Shown: positions 1-7,995 of the stretch, in pieces
Position numbering within the stretch: position 1 is the stretch's first letter
Layout of the letters: each line of letters starts with the position of its first letter
Assembly: GCA_003024985.2 (NCBI GenBank)
Contig: PXIH01S0034378.1
Reading direction: 5' to 3' (one strand)
Source of the DNA: Euperipatoides rowelli
Taxonomy: Eukaryota; Onychophora; Udeonychophora; Euonychophora; Peripatopsidae
DNA length: 11,737 nucleotides
Program-made: the position numbers and the translations under genes
Notes under the pieces: generated by a model
The model's database searches: none
What the model was told of the DNA's origin: nothing
What the model saw: only the letters and a program-made list of their open reading frames with translations

Positions 1-79
1 TTATTAAATATTATTTTATATTTCCTATAAGATTAGAATGAAAAACGCTCTATTGAATTAACATGTAAAATGCTTCTCA

Positions 80-136
80 TATGCGCCTATCTACGCCTAT
101 GCGCCTATGCGCCTATCTGCGCCTATGCGCCTGCGC
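80..136. repeat. GC-rich minisatellite, octamer unit TATGCGCC
   Basis: The unit TATGCGCC is repeated with small variations: copies of TATGCGCC are interspersed with ten-base variants TATCTACGCC and TATCTGCGCC, and the array ends in a shortened TGCGCC. About seven units are visible. The array is far richer in G+C and CpG than the DNA around it. No function can be read from it. It is most simply a short minisatellite formed by replication slippage. Confidence 0.9.
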
Positions 137-260
137 CAGAACCCCCATATTATATACTACTTATAGCACCATAATGAGCTTGTCATTTATTGCAAATTAC
201 TATTAGTTGAAATCATATAATATACTGTATTACTTTAACTTGTCTTTCAAAACAATGGAT

Positions 261-293
261 TTTTTTTTTCATTTTTTNAAAAAAAAAAAAAAT
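261..293. other. Homopolymer junction with ambiguous base (poly-T, N, poly-A)
   Basis: A T-rich run containing one C-A break is followed by an N at 278 and then a run of A ending in TCCC. The two sides are nearly complementary (GGAT plus T-run against A-run plus ATCC), so the strand could fold back. The N marks an unresolved base or a collapsed gap, and the true length of the homopolymers is unknown. It could also be the tail of a retroposed element, but no body is recognisable beside it. Confidence 0.6.
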
Positions 294-899
294 CCCATAA
301 GGACCTTTATTTAGAAATATTACAATCAAATAATAAAGGAAAATCAAGACATTGGTTGAACAATATCTTCAAGATCCAACATTGGTAAAGAGTTCATGCC
401 AGGGTGGCAAAAGGAGAAAAAAAAGAATACTTAGGTATATGATCTAAGGTATAATTCTCCCAATTTATTTACAAATACAAATATGCTGTACAACAACAAA
501 CTGTAGTCCAGTGAGGTTGTCTGATATAGAAAGGTCTTTAATCATCCAGATATTTCTAAAGACTTGAGAAGGTACCATAGATGTTATTTTTCCAAAATTT
601 TCAGTAGGTCAATGGAGTTAGTCTTATATCTTGAAAAATACCAGATTGAGAGTTTTCCATAGTATGAAGAGATACATAAACAAAATCCTATATACTGGTT
701 TAGATTGAAATTATATTAGCAAAAAGTCTTGATTGATGAATATCTATTAGTCTATCAATAACTTCTGATTTATTCATGTGCAGCATGGCAAAAAAAATGT
801 GGCCATTTCAATAATAGTAGGACAATAGCTTTAATGTGCTGGCAAAGATGCAAGTAGTTGTATATTATATCCATAATGCTGGCTAAGTCAAGATCGTAT
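294..899. other. Non-coding stretch, nothing recognised
   Basis: This is about 600 bases of AT-rich DNA with no long open frame, no transposon motif and no RNA gene that I can recognise on either strand. It lies outside the target-site duplication of the neighbouring LINE and so is pre-existing flank. An AATAAA hexamer is present on the minus strand near 310-316 just ahead of the T/A homopolymer, but no upstream exon supports it as a polyadenylation site. Confidence 0.4.
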
Positions 900-913
900 T
901 ATAATGCATATTT
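900..913. repeat. Target-site duplication of LINE, 3'-side copy
   Basis: The sequence TATAATGCATATTT is found here and again, exactly, at 2693-2706. It is followed immediately by a T-rich run, which is the LINE A-rich tail seen on the plus strand. This is the expected arrangement for a minus-oriented LINE inserted by target-primed reverse transcription. A 14-bp exact match placed precisely at both ends of a LINE remnant is unlikely to be chance. Confidence 0.8.
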
Positions 914-2692
914 TGTTTTTTATAAATTTTTTTATTAAATTACTAATTTTTCACAAAATATTATGGACGAATTTTTCAAACTCATTAAAAAAAATTCATT
1001 TACTAAAGAATAAATAAATGCATATATTAAAACACTAGAAATATTTTTATCCTTAAAAAATAAAAACTAGACAGTGTAGGTAAGTCATAAAATACTAGGA
1101 GAGAGAAGCCAAGTATTCCAGAAGGCTTCTACAATATGCTCAGGGAAGTAAAGGCAGTCATTATTGTAAACTTTCAGAAAGTTCATTTTGAGAAAAGTTA
1201 TTGGGTCTATTCGAATGTCTTGGAAAAGGCAAAGGCATCTTAATTTCCAAACAGTAAAAAAGAAAACATTGATAAATCTAAGAATCTGTTTGTTTCTTAT
1301 TAATTCATTGATACAGGTATATAAAAAGTTATATGAATTTAGGTCACAAAGAGCTACACATCACATCAAATTCTAACAAGAGCAGAATGACTGCATTGTA
1401 AAAATAGGTGAGCAATAGTCTCAGGAAAGGTGCAGAAAACACAAGTATTGGGTATATTAAAATTAAATTTCTTGACTAGATATTGTTTTACTGCAAGGGC
1501 TTTAAAAACCAGCTTTATAACTAAATCAACTAAATTGGGGGTTTGAATACATTAATAAAGTCTGTTTAATCCAGAGAGTACCTAAGTGAAGTGAATTGGC
1601 TTTATGAAAAGTATCTCTGTATCTAATCATTGGAGTTAATACAATTGGTGGGAGAGTATCAGCAATATTTAAGTAGGTTGCATATAATTTCCAGGATCTT
1701 AAATGTTTACAGCTGATGGGGGAGGTGTATCAGAAGGGGGGACTTCAAGTGTTAGGTTGACAAAATTTGATTAGATAAATAAAGGCATTGGATTAAATCA
1801 CCATAAAAAAACAGATCCAAATCTATTAATCCTAGGCCCCCCTTGTTCAAATGGGGATACATGGTCTTTCTTCCAATGAGAGAGATCTTCCTTACCATAA
1901 GAATTTTGAAACAATTGAATTAAGCTTCCCAATGAATTGTTGTGTAAATTTATAACGACTTACCTAGTAAAGGCACTGAGGGATAGAAAAACAGTTCACA
2001 ACTTTAATATTTAAAGGTAGAGATATGTATGCAAACTGAAGAGAATTCAAAATGGCAGAGATTGAAGTAATCAATTGATCCAAAACCTTTTCACGGGTAA
2101 TAGGTCCAAAAAATGGATACGGCAGACCTAAGTAGAGGAGGGGAGTGTAGCTCCTAAAATGTTACCCTTCTCGAATGGTAACTTTTTTTCTTATTAATTT
2201 GAGTACCGGTGCATTCACAAAAAGCATTAACAATCTCCAAGGCAATTTATAATTCCTGTCCATCCATACAAAAAAAACAGTATGTCATCAGCAATTGCAA
2301 AGAGTTTGATATGACAGGTATAACTTTTAAGATGGAAACCTGAGGTTATTATCAAGCTCAATCAGAAGTTAATTTAGAGATACTGAATTCCTCATACAAC
2401 ATGTTACCTACTTTAATGCAAGAAAATTTTGATGTAAGATAGTTAAAAAGCCCAGTTATAATGTTTGGATCAAAAATTTTTTGCTCAATTTGTTTCATCA
2501 GGTAGTCAAGGTTTACGTAGTCATATGCTTTTCGAATACAAGAAAAAAAGGCAAATGGCTGATCTTTTTTAAGGTGTTTATAGGTAGTGCAAATATCCTC
2601 AAAGAGGTAGAGAGCTGAATGGATGGAGTAAAATGATAGCTGCTACTAAAGCAAGTCAAACATGATTTAGCCAGAGTAGGTGGCACTGTCAA
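914..2692 (-). mobile_element. 5'-truncated non-LTR retrotransposon (LINE), L1/Tx1-like, decayed
   Basis: This is a non-autonomous remnant of a LINE. On the minus strand it starts inside the reverse transcriptase, continues through the C-terminal domain and ends in an A-rich tail (T-rich at about 914-940 on the plus strand). The order of domains is right for one element: palm motifs, then KFLW and GGLGL, then a CCHC knuckle. It is bounded by the 14-bp duplication TATAATGCATATTT (900-913 and 2693-2706), so the 5' truncation occurred at insertion, as is usual for LINEs. The L1/Tx1 assignment rests on the YLGLP, FLW..GR and GGLGL segments and the C-terminal ETIAHLF..C knuckle. Other clades that carry a zf-RVT-like end are not excluded. 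Confidence 0.88.
1380..2692 (-). pseudogene. LINE reverse transcriptase and C-terminal domain, broken
   Basis: When intact this protein copies the element RNA into a nicked genomic site. Minus-strand motifs, in order: KAYDYVN (2511-2531; RT motif A, aspartate present); AIADDIL (ADD at 2284-2292; the catalytic YADD box with Y replaced by I); TGTQINKKK (about 2180-2215); YLGLPYPFFGPITREKVLDQ (from 2134 down); KFLW (1895-1906); NKGGLGLIDLDLFF (around 1815-1847); and the knuckle CVFC...ETIAHLFLQC (1384-1449). The block that normally holds RQGCPLSP is missing near 2360-2375, where EEFSISK runs almost directly into LIELDNNLRFPS. Several frameshifts and in-frame stops separate the segments, for example after KFLW and in SATYSG*IMFDLL at the 5' end. 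The endonuclease and ORF1 are absent. It is clearly not functional. Confidence 0.88.
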
Positions 2693-2706
2693 TATAATGC
2701 ATATTT
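2693..2706. repeat. Target-site duplication of LINE, 5'-side copy
   Basis: This is an exact 14-bp copy of 900-913. It abuts the point where the LINE reading frames stop being recognisable and so marks the 5'-truncated end of the insertion. Confidence 0.8.
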
Positions 2707-3103
2707 GTCACCCAAAAGCACAGACTATTACTATTGTTTTACTGCCTCTGTAACATAAATATTGCAAAACAAAGTAGACTTTAAATATACAATACATTTT
2801 AAAGTAAAGAATATTATAGTGAAATTATATAGTAGGCTATAATTATGAAAAAAAAAAAGATGGCCTTATAATTTACTAATCCTGACAAAATTGCTGAAAA
2901 TACATTTAACATTACCGGCCAGCTTGTATTATCTAGGTCAAAATATAGCCTTTGTTTTTTTCTGTGTTTTAAATAGTAAACATGCCAAATTTAGTACAGA
3001 TTGGTTAATAAATAAATAAAATAAATAAATGACTGAGAATATAGAACATACAGAACATACAGTACAAACATATAAACATTACATTTTATATAATGTACTA
3101 GTT
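2707..3103. other. Non-coding stretch with simple AAAT repeats
   Basis: AT-rich DNA with no recognised gene. It includes a TAAA/AAAT tetranucleotide run at 3006-3030 and a short repetition of GAACATACA around 3045-3062. Nothing else stands out. Confidence 0.4.
3006..3030. repeat. AAAT-type microsatellite
   Basis: A short run of TAAA tetranucleotides with one extra A in the middle. It is a simple-sequence repeat. Confidence 0.8.
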
Positions 3104-3265
3104 TAAAAGCCAATCAAAAATGATGGATACAGCTACATCTATGGACAGAAAATAGAGCGAAACAACTTTGGTCATCATCAGCTCACCGAAGATGTCCGAT
3201 CAGCATGACAACATCATGGCCAAAGTGATCAAACTGACCAAACTTGTATTTTATTATATTAGATA
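3104..3265 (+). repeat. Dispersed repeat, left copy (inverted relative to 5884-6020)
   Basis: This segment matches the reverse complement of 5884-6020. The core is a 28-base block (3135-3162 against 5961-5988) with one mismatch, containing ACATCTATGGACAGAAA. Weaker similarity continues outward to AAAAGCC and inward through CATCAGCTC, ACTGAC and TTTTATTATA. It has more G+C than its surroundings. There is no open frame, no tRNA-like A/B box that I can defend and no named family that I recognise. It could be a terminal inverted repeat of an old DNA transposon or a SINE/MITE copy. Confidence 0.75.
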
Positions 3266-3339
3266 TAAATTAAGGTAGCCTTATTATTGAAATAAATTGC
3301 TTAAATATTGACAGTCCATAGATAGCATTTATACCTTAT

Positions 3340-3371
3340 ATTTCAGCATCATCATTTAATGATGCTGAAAT
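3340..3371. repeat. Short perfect hairpin, 13-bp arms
   Basis: The arms ATTTCAGCATCAT and ATGATGCTGAAAT are perfectly complementary around a 6-base loop (CATTTA). No T-run follows on the plus strand and no promoter is near, so it is not read as a terminator. It may be the remnant of a foldback element. Confidence 0.7.
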
Positions 3372-3438
3372 CGATAATAAAAACCAACCACAAAAACAAA
3401 AGTAATTGAAAAAAGGCAAAACAAATAGTTTGGCATAT

Positions 3439-3559
3439 GTCGAGGTGTACAGGTTCGCGCCTCGGCTTGGGCAGTTAAGGAACGGTTTTTCCCTAGCTTT
3501 AACAGCTCGCCTCAAGTTTTTCCAAGTACACTGCCCTTGTAACACCAAGGAACCTGTAT
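3439..3559. other. GC-rich island with imperfect inverted repeat, unidentified
   Basis: About half of these 121 bases are G+C by hand count, against roughly 30% for the window. TACAGGTTC at 3448-3456 is inverted as GAACCTGTA at 3550-3558. GGGCAGT lies 21 bases inside the left arm, with ACTGCCC at a matching distance in the right arm, so the whole forms an imperfect fold. Both strands stay open across it (a 63-residue frame on the plus strand, 78 residues on the minus), but neither translation resembles a family I know. GGTTCGCGCC is only loosely like a pol III B box, and no A box was found. It could be a repeat family member or an old insertion of foreign base composition. Confidence 0.5.
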
Positions 3560-4067
3560 TTAGTGTTTTCAATCAGATATTATATAGTCAATTATAAGTT
3601 TAATTTAAGTAACCAAAAAAAAAAAATACATTAAATAGTTTTGAAGAAAGCTTCACTTATTTGAATAAACATAATACCTGATTTTAAACATTTACCATAC
3701 CTTCAATTCAGAGATTTGAAGTCATTAATTGAATACAAATTAGTCTTCATAGACTGAACTTAAGTAATAAGTGCAAGAAAGTCTTAATATTCATTCCCCA
3801 AAATATAGTCATAATCTTGTTTTCAACTAAAAATATGGCTGTTGAAGAGGATATTAAATTTTATTTTTCTACAAAAACAAATACAGTTTCTGTATATTTG
3901 TTTTAATATAGTAGGCCACTCTGTTTATGTATTATTCTTTTTATAATTTGCTTGTCTTTCAATATGTATTTAATGTAACTAAAAAATCATATTTATAGTT
4001 TTTATACAGAAAAAGATATAAAACTCATACTGGTCTATATTTGTTTTATTAAATATAAATAAATAAT
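3560..4067. other. Non-coding stretch, nothing recognised
   Basis: AT-rich DNA with stops in all frames and no motif I can identify. It ends at the outer edge of the copia LTR. Confidence 0.4.
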
Positions 4068-4259
4068 TGTTGCAGAGTATTTCATTCAATGAGCAGGACA
4101 GACTACTTTTAACTTTAAACTATAACAATTTAATGCAAACTAAAATCACTAAAATGATTCTATCATTAAGCCATAACTCGGAATCTGAATATACAGTATA
4201 TATGCACGTTCACTTGCATATTAGTTGAACCTAGAAAGCATTGATTGAATAAACCAACA
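4068..4259 (-). repeat. Ty1/copia long terminal repeat (3' LTR), 192 bp
   Basis: On the minus strand this starts TGTTGG immediately after the polypurine tract and ends GCAACA, giving the TG...CA ends and 5-bp inverted termini (TGTTG/CAACA) expected of an LTR. A TATA-like stretch (GCATATATACTGTATA, about 4189-4204) is present, as in many copia LTRs. The length is within the range of compact animal copia LTRs. No second LTR was found in the window, so the element has lost its 5' half. The outer boundary was chosen from the CAACA terminus and not from a confirmed target duplication. Confidence 0.72.
4188..4204 (-). promoter_or_regulatory. TATA-like element inside the copia LTR
   Basis: The minus strand reads GCATATATACTGTATAT about 55-70 bases into the LTR, a plausible TATA position for the U3 promoter. 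This is inferred from position and composition only. Confidence 0.35.
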
Positions 4260-4260
4260 A

Positions 4261-4270
4261 CCCTCCTCTC
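4261..4270 (-). promoter_or_regulatory. Polypurine tract of the copia element
   Basis: The minus strand reads GAGAGGAGGG directly before the LTR start, with one T between. This is the expected plus-strand DNA primer site of an LTR retrotransposon. Its placement between the pol stop codon and the LTR supports both calls. Confidence 0.75.
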
Positions 4271-4290
4271 AATGTGAAGGTTGGTCAGTA

Positions 4291-4900
4291 TCATGCTTTG
4301 TCATCTAAACATTTCAGTCCTAGCATTTTATAACAATTTTCATGCTGTGTTCTTGCAAGTGGCTTTGTTAATATGTCAGCAGCCATCTGATCAGTGGGTA
4401 TGTATTCCACATCTATTCACTTCTGTTCATAATCCTCTCTCAGAAAGTGGTGTTTTATATCTACATGCTTAGTTCTGGCATGGTACAAAGGTTTTTCAAA
4501 ATCTTAGCTGCGTCCTGGTTTCACAGTAGATTTCAGTTGGTTCCCTGTTATGAGGGTTCTCATAAAGTTCACAAGAATGCTTTTAAATGTGTTGCTTCTT
4601 TAGCTGCTTTGGTGAGTGCCATATACTCTGCCTCAGTGGAAGAAAGTGCTACCGTTTGCTGCTTTCTTGGTTCCCAGCTTATCGAAGCTCCTCTCAGTAT
4701 GAAGACATAGTCTGTGTAAGATTTTCTATTTATTTCATCTGAGCCCAGTCGGAATCTACATAGCCTATCAGGTTGTGCTCAGTTTTGTGAAATGTCAGGC
4801 TGTTATCATGTGTAGCTTTGAGATAACTGGCAGCTCTCCAGTGAGTTTTACCTGGATTATTATTAAACTGGCTCAGGTGACTCGCAACATAGCAATAATT
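4291..4900 (-). pseudogene. Ty1/copia pol fragment: end of RT, RNase H and C-terminus
   Basis: This is the last part of the copia polyprotein, where RNase H degrades the RNA template during reverse transcription. Minus-strand motifs, in order: ASHLSQFNNNPGKTHWRAA and YLKATHD (about 4810-4890); IGYVDSDWAQ, with the first RNase H aspartates; NRKSYTDYVF; SWEPRKQQTVALSSTEAEYM, the hallmark RNase H segment with its catalytic glutamate (4584-4679 with MALTKAAKEATHL following); NQDAAKI; YHARTKHVDIKHHFLRE; VEYIPTDQMAADILTKPLAR (4354-4410); and the ending LGLKCLDDKA with a stop at 4291-4293. Frameshifts occur after DSDWAQ, around NQDAAKI and near the 5' edge, and one in-frame stop follows DYEQK. Gag, protease, integrase and most of RT are missing. 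It is dead, but its family is certain. Confidence 0.93.
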
Positions 4901-5883
4901 ACCATTTTAGTTGAAGTATTAAAAAAGAAGTGAAATTTCAGTTGTCATTGATATAAGGTCTTATTTTTAACCTAAGAAAAATTTTATTGATCATATATCC
5001 TGTAAAAAACTGAAGACATATGGCACAGCCGAATTTGAAAATCAGGGACAATCACGTGTATGACCTTTACAGGTTAACTACTTGACGTTGTCTCGTGACT
5101 AGTCTGTCAGGATGATAATTTTTTTAATGTTATTAAAAATTAGAATTTAATTTTGAAAATAAATATCTAATAAATTGTATTTTAATAATATATAAACGAT
5201 ATCGAGCAACTTATACATCTTCAAAAATCTTTGCATTTTATTGATCACTTACATCGAACTGTTACAACATTTCTTGACTTTTAAACTTTAATACACCTCT
5301 CCGCCATCCCTCACAGTGGAAAGTTAGCTTTCATTTTTAAATATTCTTCTCATATCGACCAAAAACACTTCATCATTATTTCTATATCTATTAGTCAAAA
5401 GGATTAGAGCTCATATCACATGTAATGATCATTTCGGATTAGTCTATTAATTTATCCAAGATAAGAATATTGTCTGGTCTCAATATATTTATTTTACACG
5501 TTATACATTAGATCATATATGATTTTATTTCATAAGAATAAAATATCTGCTAATGATAATGTTAATTATTCAAATATTAGACCTGCCAATGAACAGAATT
5601 TGCATTTTAAGTAGTTTAATATTAAAAAGTGATCATGTTGTGCCTGGGCATAGTTCTCCTTTTCACTTAGCAATTAAGAATAGGAGTATACAATACACCA
5701 ATAATTTTGTTGCAAGAATTCATGTCTTATGTTAAACAAACATGTTTTGTTTTTAGACATAAATGCAACAACAGCATTTAAAATTTTTAAAAAGATAAAT
5801 TATTTTGAAACTTGGTAGATGTAATTTGACACATGCCATTGTTAATTATTTAACAAATAAGTACTAGTTATACATTTCAGTGT
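4901..5883. other. Non-coding stretch, nothing firmly recognised
   Basis: About 980 bases with no identifiable product. A 60-residue plus-strand frame at 5553-5735 has no family resemblance, and AT-rich DNA yields such frames by chance. On the minus strand at 5230-5370 two overlapping frames stay partly open with a slightly better residue mix, but I cannot assign them. There are no RNA genes or repeats of note. Confidence 0.4.
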
Positions 5884-6020
5884 CATCTAACTATAATAAA
5901 AGTTTCGTCAGTCTTGATGTCTGTCACGCTGCTCGGGAGCTGATGAGGAGACAGAGATGTTTTCGCTCTAGTTTCTGTCCATAGATGTCACTGTATCTGT
6001 CATTTTTGATGGGCTTTTGA
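5884..6020 (-). repeat. Dispersed repeat, right copy (inverted relative to 3104-3265)
   Basis: This is the reverse complement of the left copy. The exact part runs 5961-5988 with a single mismatch. The outer end is at GGGCTTTTGA and the inner end near TCATCTAAC. Flanking TA dinucleotides beside both outer ends would fit a TA-target DNA transposon, but that is weak in AT-rich DNA. GCTGATGAGG here matches CATCATCAGC on the left copy. Confidence 0.75.
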
Positions 6021-6954
6021 GTATAGCAACCTAAGAAGGAAGAAATTAATGCCCTTCTTTTTGACAGGCTTTTATACTAATATATATAATAAAATTCAAC
6101 TGAACAGGGGAATCACCCAATGTTCGCTTCTTAGTTCTAATTTTTTCACACTGTACTTGGATCCTTTATGACAAGCTTTGAATTAGGCTGATTTGGGTGT
6201 TATATTACCTATTACTAAACTTAAAGTGTATTATTAGTGCTAATTTTAAAAAAAGATAAAATAGTTTATTTTTACCTTAAAAGTAATTTAATTCATCATT
6301 TCTTCATATTTGATCAAATAAAGATAATCTCAGTTTATTAAGTCATTTTTAAACAATCCAATGTGACACCTGATGTCAGGACACATCAAGAGGGTGACAC
6401 CATTGTTTTAGGTACTGACTTCCTAAGTTCCTAGTATACAAGATCTTGAAAATTTGGTCTAGCATACGCATTGAAAATACAGTACAATAGCCTACAATAA
6501 AAAATAAAATATCACATAGAAATAATATTAACAGATTATTCAATTTTACTTTTTTTTATTTTTATTTGAACTCATTGGTTGGATTTAAATGAAAAAAAAA
6601 AAAAAAAACACAACAATAATAACTTCTAACATGAGTACGGGTACCTGTTGTAGTCTATAAAAACCTTAACCATATAGCATAAACAGTACTGGTACTGATC
6701 AAAAGCTGATTCAACAATTAAATATATTGCTTGATCTTGAGTTAATTTGAGGTTATTATCAAGTTTATTAGATAAATACAGGTATGCATATTAAATTTTA
6801 TGTAAATTGGATTTCTAATAAATAAGTTATGAATTTATTTTCATTCAAGTTTTTCCCAGCAAAACTGCATAATTCTCCAGCAAGGCTTATTAGCAGTTTG
6901 ATTGAGTAATCAAGCATGAAATATTTTTTGTCAAGATGTTAACAGGCTATATTT
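6021..6954. other. Non-coding stretch with A17 run
   Basis: AT-rich, with no gene recognised. A run of 17 A lies at 6592-6608 and T-rich stretches near 6548-6566. A short fold, CCTGA/TCAGG, occurs near 6368-6380. Nothing can be assigned. Confidence 0.4.
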
Positions 6955-6998
6955 CTTATTACAGGCCTCTTAGCAATTGCTAAGAGGCCTGTAATAAG
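6955..6998. repeat. Perfect 44-bp palindrome
   Basis: The 22-base arm CTTATTACAGGCCTCTTAGCAA is followed with no spacer by its exact reverse complement. Beyond the arms the similarity continues imperfectly: AACAGGCTATATTT on the left against TACAGCCTACTAACAG on the right. The original inverted repeat was therefore longer and only its centre is still perfect. It would extrude as a spacer-less hairpin. No gene lies nearby, so a terminator role is not indicated. A foldback or MITE relic, or a recent inverted duplication, is more likely. Confidence 0.92.
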
Positions 6999-7469
6999 TA
7001 CAGCCTACTAACAGCTGGTACAAATAACCTGACACACAAGTTTACACGACTAAACACATATAAGCATACCTATCAATTAACAATATGTTCGCTTTGACAG
7101 ATATATTATATGAATGTTATTGATTACTGATGGTACATATTAAATTACATGAGTGATACCATTTTATGACATGTATTATGCGGTTGTTTGTATAATGAAT
7201 GAATAAACTAACTGTACTATTATAGACATTTAATAAATATTCGTTTTTTCTTAAATTAAATTATAGCAATTAAATTTATAAAAATATTATATCAAATAAG
7301 AAAACTTATTTTTGTGAAGTAAAACTGAATTGGATCACATGAAAACATTAGAGTGTCACAACATCTGCTTGTAGTCAGATAAACAATAATTGTACCATAC
7401 TAAAATGTAAATACAATCGTGCATTAAATGGATTCTATTGCAGAAAAAGGTCGCTTCTTATGTGATGAT
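6999..7469. other. Non-coding stretch, nothing recognised
   Basis: AT-rich, with no gene, RNA or repeat that I can support. Confidence 0.4.
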
Positions 7470-7757
7470 TTTTAAAAAGCATCTAGAAACTGGCCAAAAT
7501 TAGTCCCAAATTAACCTATGGGATAACACCATTATTTTTAAATTTACAGTCCTAACTTTACCACAACCCTGAACCTTAACTCCTACTATGCATTAAACCC
7601 ACTATACCCAAACCTATGATAATCTAGAGGTTAAATAATCTTTTTTTGATCGATTTCAATGATTTTGATACACCTTTAGCTGTATTCACTAGATGCACAG
7701 ATGTTAAAAACACTGTAAAGGAACATATTTTGGCCAGATTTTAGACTGCTATTTTTT
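7470..7757. repeat. MITE-like element, inverted ends CTGGCCAAAAT
   Basis: CTGGCCAAAAT at 7490-7500 is inverted exactly at 7727-7737, and weaker pairing extends outward by about 20-25 bases on each side (AAAAAGCATCTAGAAA against the complement of TTTTAGACTGCTATTTTTT). The interior has a C-rich segment, CCCTGAACCTTAACTCCTAC, that recurs at 9828-9848. There is no open frame. This fits a short non-autonomous DNA element, but no clean target duplication was seen. Confidence 0.6.
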
Positions 7758-7796
7758 ATTTCAACAAGTCCCTTGCACAGAAATCCACATTGTAAA

Positions 7797-7995
7797 GAAG
7801 GTAAGATTTGATTATTATAAATTGATTGAGAAGTGATGTTTTAGAGATTCAGGACAATATAAATAAAGAGCCAGATAAATTTTGGTAATTAAAAGTATTT
7901 TATTACAATAATATTTACTTTTATGCTTTAAATTAAGAATTTCTAAATTCAAAATAATATTCCAGCAAACTTATTACTGTTAAAAAGTGATTGAT
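7797..7995 (+). repeat. Tandem duplication, unit A (about 200 bp)
   Basis: This unit shares ordered blocks with the next one: GAAGG.TAGATTT, TTTAGA.ATTCAGG, ATATAAAT, GATAAATTT, CTTTAAATTA, CTAAATTCAAAATAAT and CCAGCAAA.CT.ATTAC. Spacing differs by small insertions and deletions, so the duplication is old. It is AT-rich and has no reading frame. Confidence 0.75.

Larger units (their letters stand above)
4062..4900 (-). mobile_element. Truncated Ty1/copia LTR retrotransposon
   Basis: Pol fragment, stop, polypurine tract and LTR lie in the correct order on the minus strand, so this is the 3' end of one element. Similarity stops abruptly at about 4900. AATAATT occurs at both edges (4062-4068 and 4894-4900). 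In DNA this AT-rich that may be chance, or it may be microhomology left by the deletion that removed the 5' part. It lies between the two inverted repeats at 3104-3265 and 5884-6020. Confidence 0.85.

Noticed and set aside
1188-1376. A 62-residue plus-strand open frame
   Set aside because: It lies antisense to the 3' part of the LINE and has no recognisable content of its own.
3448-3462. GGTTCGCGCC as a pol III B box of a tRNA or SINE
   Set aside because: No A box at the right distance, no cloverleaf and no A-rich or T-run end could be found.
4281-4710. Two overlapping plus-strand open frames of 63 and 87 residues
   Set aside because: They are antisense shadows of the copia pol remnant, which explains the sequence fully on the minus strand.
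5230-5370. Minus-strand frames reading EVFLVDMRRIFKNES and KMKANFPL, suggestive of a transposase fragment
   Set aside because: Stops occur every 15-20 residues and no diagnostic motif of any transposase family could be placed. The resemblance is too weak to name.
5553-5735. A 60-residue plus-strand open frame beginning with Met
   Set aside because: It resembles no family, has no splice or promoter context and no partner exon, and such lengths arise by chance in this DNA.
5884-6020. CTGATGAG here and GCGAAAC in the left copy, suggesting a hammerhead ribozyme
   Set aside because: The two core boxes never occur on the same strand in the right order with a stem between them, so no hammerhead fold is possible.
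2341-6763. Exact 16-base match TGAGGTTATTATCAAG at 2341 and 6748
   Set aside because: No similarity extends around the second site. With this base composition and window size, one such match is close to chance expectation.
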